This document shows positions 7,089 through 9,395 of a DNA stretch of 9,395 bases, in pieces. Every line of letters begins with the position of its first letter. Positions within the stretch are counted from its first letter, which is position 1. Position numbers and translations under genes: made by a program. This stretch comes from Mycobacteriaceae bacterium (lineage in GTDB: Bacteria; Actinomycetota; Actinomycetes; Mycobacteriales; Mycobacteriaceae), in NCBI GenBank assembly GCA_019242135.1, contig JAFAWC010000555.1, positions 1-9,395 on the forward strand, read 5' to 3'. The notes below the pieces were generated by a model that had not been told where the DNA came from, searched no databases, and was given only the letters and a program-made list of their open reading frames with translations.

Positions 7089-8042
7089 TCACATTCCGGT
7101 GATCGGCGCGGGAATCACCCGCGCGCCCTGGACCGGACCACTGGCCACCCGTACCGTGCGGCAGACCCCGGCGCCGGCCAATTGCGTGCCGACGTCGACG
7201 GCCGACGCCGCCGTGGAGCACAGAAACGCGCAGGTGGGTCCCGAGCCCGAGACGATGCCCGCCAGTGCGCCCGCCTCGATGCCCGCTCGCAATGTGCGGC
7301 GCAGGCCCGGATCCAAACTCACGGCCCCGGCCTGCAGGTCGTTACCGAGGAGCGGTGCCAGCTCGTCGGGATCGCCGGCCGCCAGCGCTGTCAGCAGCGG
7401 TTCGGGGTCCTCCAATCCCAGCGGATCCCCCCGCTCGCGGAGCCGGTCCAATTCGGCGAACACCGCCCCCGCCGGCAACCCGCCAGCCGAAAACGCGAGG
7501 ACCCAGTGAAATGTTGTCCGAGCCAGCACCGTCGCGAGCTCCTCGCCGCGTCCGGTGCCCAGCGCGGTACCGCCATGCAACGCGAACGGCACGTCGCTGC
7601 CGAGCCGTGCGGCAAGTGTATGCAGGTCGCGGCGGGGCACACCGACCTCCCAAAGGGTGTTGATGCCCACCAGCACGGCCGCTGCGTCGGCGCTGCCGCC
7701 GGCCATGCCACCTGCGACCGGGATGGACTTTTCGATGCTGATCTCGACGTCCGGCGAGCGTCCGACGTGTGCGGCCATCACTTCAGCGGCCTGCCAGGCC
7801 AGGTTGCGCTCGTCGGCGGGCAGCGTCTCGGCCCCTTCACCGGTCACCTCGACCGACAACGTGTCCGAATTACGAATCGTCACCTCGTCGAGAAGCGATA
7901 CCGCGTGAAACACGGTGGTCAGCTCGTGATAGCCGTCATCGCGACGGTCACCGACGGCCAGGTACAGGTTCACCTTGCCGGGTACCCGAACGGTGACAGA
8001 ACCGGTGGCCACCCATTCTGGCGCGGTGCTGCCATTCGACAC
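7089..8042 (-). CDS. ispE: 4-diphosphocytidyl-2-C-methyl-D-erythritol kinase
   Basis: A 317-residue GHMP-family kinase of the MEP pathway. It phosphorylates CDP-methylerythritol at the 2-position using ATP, toward the isoprenoids needed for polyprenyl phosphates and menaquinone; cytosolic. Visible: PGKVNLYL with catalytic-type Lys23, the ATP-binding glycine-rich loop [13 protein letters not shown] (108-120), GSDVPF with Asp150, and GSGPT (266-270) near the C-terminus. The sequence closely follows M. tuberculosis IspE. GTG 8042 is preferred because TAATCT lies 6 nt upstream, fitting a leaderless start. A second GTG at 8012 would begin [13 protein letters not shown], closer to the M. tuberculosis N-terminus, and remains possible. 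The usual upstream neighbour ksgA is separated from it here by a divergent kinase gene, so ispE must have its own promoter. Confidence 0.97.
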   Translation of the reverse strand: MSNGSTAPEWVATGSVTVRVPGKVNLYLAVGDRRDDGYHELTTVFHAVSLLDEVTIRNSDTLSVEVTGEGAETLPADERNLAWQAAEVMAAHVGRSPDVEISIEKSIPVAGGMAGGSADAAAVLVGINTLWEVGVPRRDLHTLAARLGSDVPFALHGGTALGTGRGEELATVLARTTFHWVLAFSAGGLPAGAVFAELDRLRERGDPLGLEDPEPLLTALAAGDPDELAPLLGNDLQAGAVSLDPGLRRTLRAGIEAGALAGIVSGSGPTCAFLCSTAASAVDVGTQLAGAGVCRTVRVASGPVQGARVIPAPITGM

Positions 8043-8048
8043 GGCACG

Positions 8049-8054
8049 AGATTA
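8049..8054 (-). promoter_or_regulatory. Likely -10 element of a leaderless ispE promoter
   Basis: TAATCT (minus strand) matches TAnnnT and ends 6 nt before GTG 8042, placing the transcription start on the start codon. A 17-nt spacer gives CTTACG as a poor -35 (3 of 6 matches to TTGACA). A better TTGACA exists further upstream (8153-8158) but has no good -10 at the right spacing. Confidence 0.45.
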
Positions 8055-8155
8055 GCGCCCGCGGCGGAAAACGTAAGGCTGTCGCGTGCGATGCGTCACA
8101 CAGAAGAGAGAGTGGCGAGATAGACCCCTCGGCCATCTCCACCACTCCTTGCTCT

Positions 8156-8230
8156 GTCAAATACCCAGGGGACAGGCAAGTCAAACTGGGGACAGCGAAG
8201 CCAAATCCGGGACATCGAGGCCAAACCCGG
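8156..8230. repeat. Tandem imperfect 20-bp repeats between ispE and the kinase gene
   Basis: Three units of exactly 20 bp (8171-8190, 8191-8210, 8211-8230) share the pattern GACA-nnnRAG-YCAAA-YYSGG. Their G(T/C)CAAA cores start at 8180, 8200 and 8220. A fourth, more diverged core (GTCAAAT) starts at 8156, with GGGGACA following each of the first two cores. The units are directly repeated with no spacers, so this is not CRISPR. Read on the minus strand they begin TGTCC. Two explanations fit: same-face binding sites for a regulator of the adjacent genes, or the remnant end of an IS21-family element, whose ends carry several repeats of about this size. No transposase gene is nearby. Confidence 0.75.
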
Positions 8231-8238
8231 ACGCGGCT

Positions 8239-8244
8239 TACCCT
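8239..8244 (+). promoter_or_regulatory. Likely -10 element of a leaderless kinase promoter
   Basis: TACCCT matches TAnnnT and ends 6 nt before GTG 8251, the same geometry as at ispE on the other strand. There is no SD before this GTG. The position just downstream of the 20-bp repeats puts the last repeat across the -35 region, so a factor binding the repeats could contact RNA polymerase. Confidence 0.4.
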
Positions 8245-8250
8245 GAGACT

Positions 8251-9051
8251 GTGCTGTGCCCTGGCGAAACGTTCGAGGGCTACGTCGTCGAGGACGTGCT
8301 GGGCCACGGTGGGTCGGCGACCGTGTTCCGGGCGCACACCTGCGACGACCCGCACCAAGCCGTCGCACTGAAGGTGCTCGCCGACGATCATCGCGGAGCG
8401 GCCGACACGACGCGGCTGCAGCGGGAATTCGACTTTGCGGACCAGCTCAGGCATCCGCACGTGGTATCGGTCTATCGGCGCGGCGATCATTGGCTCGCCA
8501 TGCAATTGGTGAACGGGGCCACCGCTACGGCACTGGAACGCCTCGACGACCGCCTGACCGCGATGGAGCAGATCGCCGACGCGCTCGACTACGTGCACCG
8601 GTGCGGCATCGTGCACTGTGACGTCAAACCAGCCAATGTGCTCGTCTACCAGGACTTCTCGCGAGGGGGTGCCGTGCTCATCGACTTCGGCGTGGCGTAC
8701 GCCGTGGTCGAGGAGCGCACGAAGCGGCCGCAGCCGCTGGTCGCGTCGCTGCCCTATCTGGCCCCGGAAATGCTGCGTGGGCGGGCCCCGGCGGCGGCGT
8801 CCGACGAGTACGCGTTGGCGTGCACGACCGTCGAACTTGTTACGGGGTCAACGCCTTTCACCGCGGCGACACCCGCCGCGATGGCCGCGGCGCAGCTGGA
8901 TGAGCCGCCGCCGTATCCGTCGCGCACATTCGGGTGGCTGCCGCGGGGTTTCGACGGGGTAATCGGCAAGGCACTGGCCAAGGATCCCGAACTTCGCTAC
9001 CCAACGTGCACCGAATTCGTCGCGGCGGTCGTCAAGGTGTTTCGCCGCTAG
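8251..9051 (+). CDS. Small soluble Ser/Thr protein kinase with HCD catalytic motif
   Basis: A 266-residue eukaryotic-like kinase that is almost all catalytic domain: glycine loop GHGGSATV (18-25), VALK Lys41, alpha-C Glu59, HCDVKPAN (Asp124, Lys126, Asn129), DFG 145-147, APE 171-173. The essential Lys and Asp residues are present, so it may be active. HRD is replaced by HCD, making it a non-RD kinase, and the activation loop lacks the usual TxxGT-type threonines (only Thr157 and Ser166). No membrane helix, sensor or linker follows; the protein stops just after the fold. I chose GTG 8251 because the kinase fold starts there and the -10-like TACCCT sits 6 nt upstream. An open frame back to GTG 8086 would translate the 20-bp repeats and is unlikely. 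It is convergent with ksgA with a 3-nt gap. I do not recognise a named Pkn orthologue. Confidence 0.9.
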   Translation: MLCPGETFEGYVVEDVLGHGGSATVFRAHTCDDPHQAVALKVLADDHRGAADTTRLQREFDFADQLRHPHVVSVYRRGDHWLAMQLVNGATATALERLDDRLTAMEQIADALDYVHRCGIVHCDVKPANVLVYQDFSRGGAVLIDFGVAYAVVEERTKRPQPLVASLPYLAPEMLRGRAPAAASDEYALACTTVELVTGSTPFTAATPAAMAAAQLDEPPPYPSRTFGWLPRGFDGVIGKALAKDPELRYPTCTEFVAAVVKVFRR

Positions 9052-9054
9052 CCG

Positions 9055-9395
9055 TTATGGTTTTGGCGGCTCGGCCGGAATGCTCATCGGCGGCACCGCC
9101 GGAGTGCTCTTTCTACTCCTCGCGTCCGCGGGCTCCTGGGATCGTTGCAGCAGCCGGACGAAGTCGGCGATGCCCAGCGTCTCACCGCGGCGTGCCGGGT
9201 CGATGCTGGCGGAGAGGAGCCGGCGCGCGGAATCGTTACCGGAGCCGGCCCATTGCGCGAAGGCGTTGCGGGCGGTCTTGCGCCGTTGGGCGAAGGCGAT
9301 GTCCACCAGCTCGAACACCTCACGGCGAAAAGCATCGTCGACGGGCCATGGCGGGTTCTCGTACCGGTCGACGCGCACCAGCCCGGAGTACACCC
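9055..9395 (-). CDS. ksgA: 16S rRNA (adenine(1518)-N(6)/adenine(1519)-N(6))-dimethyltransferase (C-terminal part)
   Basis: About the last 112 codons are present; the start lies beyond the right edge. The visible part is the small C-terminal helical domain of Ksg[18 protein letters not shown], the family hallmark [18 protein letters not shown], then [20 protein letters not shown], followed by a variable Pro/Ser-rich tail. It closely follows the M. tuberculosis protein. KsgA dimethylates two adjacent adenines near the 3' end of 16S rRNA during small-subunit maturation, and its loss gives kasugamycin resistance; this is family knowledge. The methyltransferase domain is outside the window. It stops 3 nt from the end of the convergent kinase gene, so the two transcripts probably overlap at their 3' ends. 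Confidence 0.96.
   Translation of the reverse strand, partial: VYSGLVRVDRYENPPWPVDDAFRREVFELVDIAFAQRRKTARNAFAQWAGSGNDSARRLLSASIDPARRGETLGIADFVRLLQRSQEPADARSRKSTPAVPPMSIPAEPPKP

Noticed and set aside
8171..8230. CRISPR array
   Set aside because: The units abut with no unique spacers, are too short and diverged, and no cas gene is present.
8086..8250. 55-codon N-terminal extension of the small kinase
   Set aside because: It would translate the 20-bp repeats and a stretch with no domain. The kinase fold begins at GTG 8251, which has a well-placed -10-like motif.
7948..8616. 222-codon minus-strand frame covering the ispE start and part of the small kinase
   Set aside because: It overlaps two well-supported genes, has no recognisable domain and passes through the repeat array.

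Overview
The window looks like chromosome of a Mycobacterium, probably a non-tuberculous species. It is GC-rich, GTG starts are frequent, and the proteins closely resemble M. tuberculosis families. On the minus strand, ksgA, ispE and a 544-residue Pks16-type acyl-activating enzyme occur in the order I recall for Rv1010, Rv1011 and Rv1013. EmbR and an EmbR-linked Ser/Thr kinase, both characteristic of mycobacteria, lie further along. All identifications come from reading the translations and recalled homologues; nothing was searched.

Layout from right to left, in the direction of most transcription. 9055-9395 (-) is the C-terminal part of KsgA (16S rRNA dimethyltransferase). 8251-9051 (+) is a small soluble Ser/Thr kinase, the only plus-strand gene. 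It is convergent with ksgA (3-nt gap) and divergent from ispE, and so splits a gene pair that is contiguous in M. tuberculosis. The 8043-8250 gap between the two divergent starts holds tandem 20-bp repeats and an apparent leaderless promoter for each gene. 7089-8042 (-) is ispE, followed by a 12-bp hairpin terminator. 6742-6969 is a non-coding, palindrome-rich leader. 5107-6741 (-) is pks16.

Downstream of pks16 comes an envelope-signalling block, all on the minus strand: a secreted C39-like cysteine peptidase (4241-4987), embR (3014-4171), a PknH/PknE-type transmembrane kinase (1278-2894), and a DrrA/DrrB-type ABC exporter (208-1182 and 1-211, the latter cut by the window edge). The peptidase start is preceded by a strong hairpin that buries its ribosome binding site.

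How they may work together (inference): the kinase senses something outside the membrane through a four-cysteine domain and phosphorylates EmbR through its FHA domain; EmbR then controls envelope genes. The acyl-activating enzyme and the Drr-type exporter suggest a lipid or cell-wall theme, but no polyketide synthase or lipid-synthesis cluster is visible here. The least familiar elements are the inserted HCD-type kinase with its repeat array, the SD-sequestering hairpin, and an EmbR-linked kinase whose sensor does not look like that of PknH.
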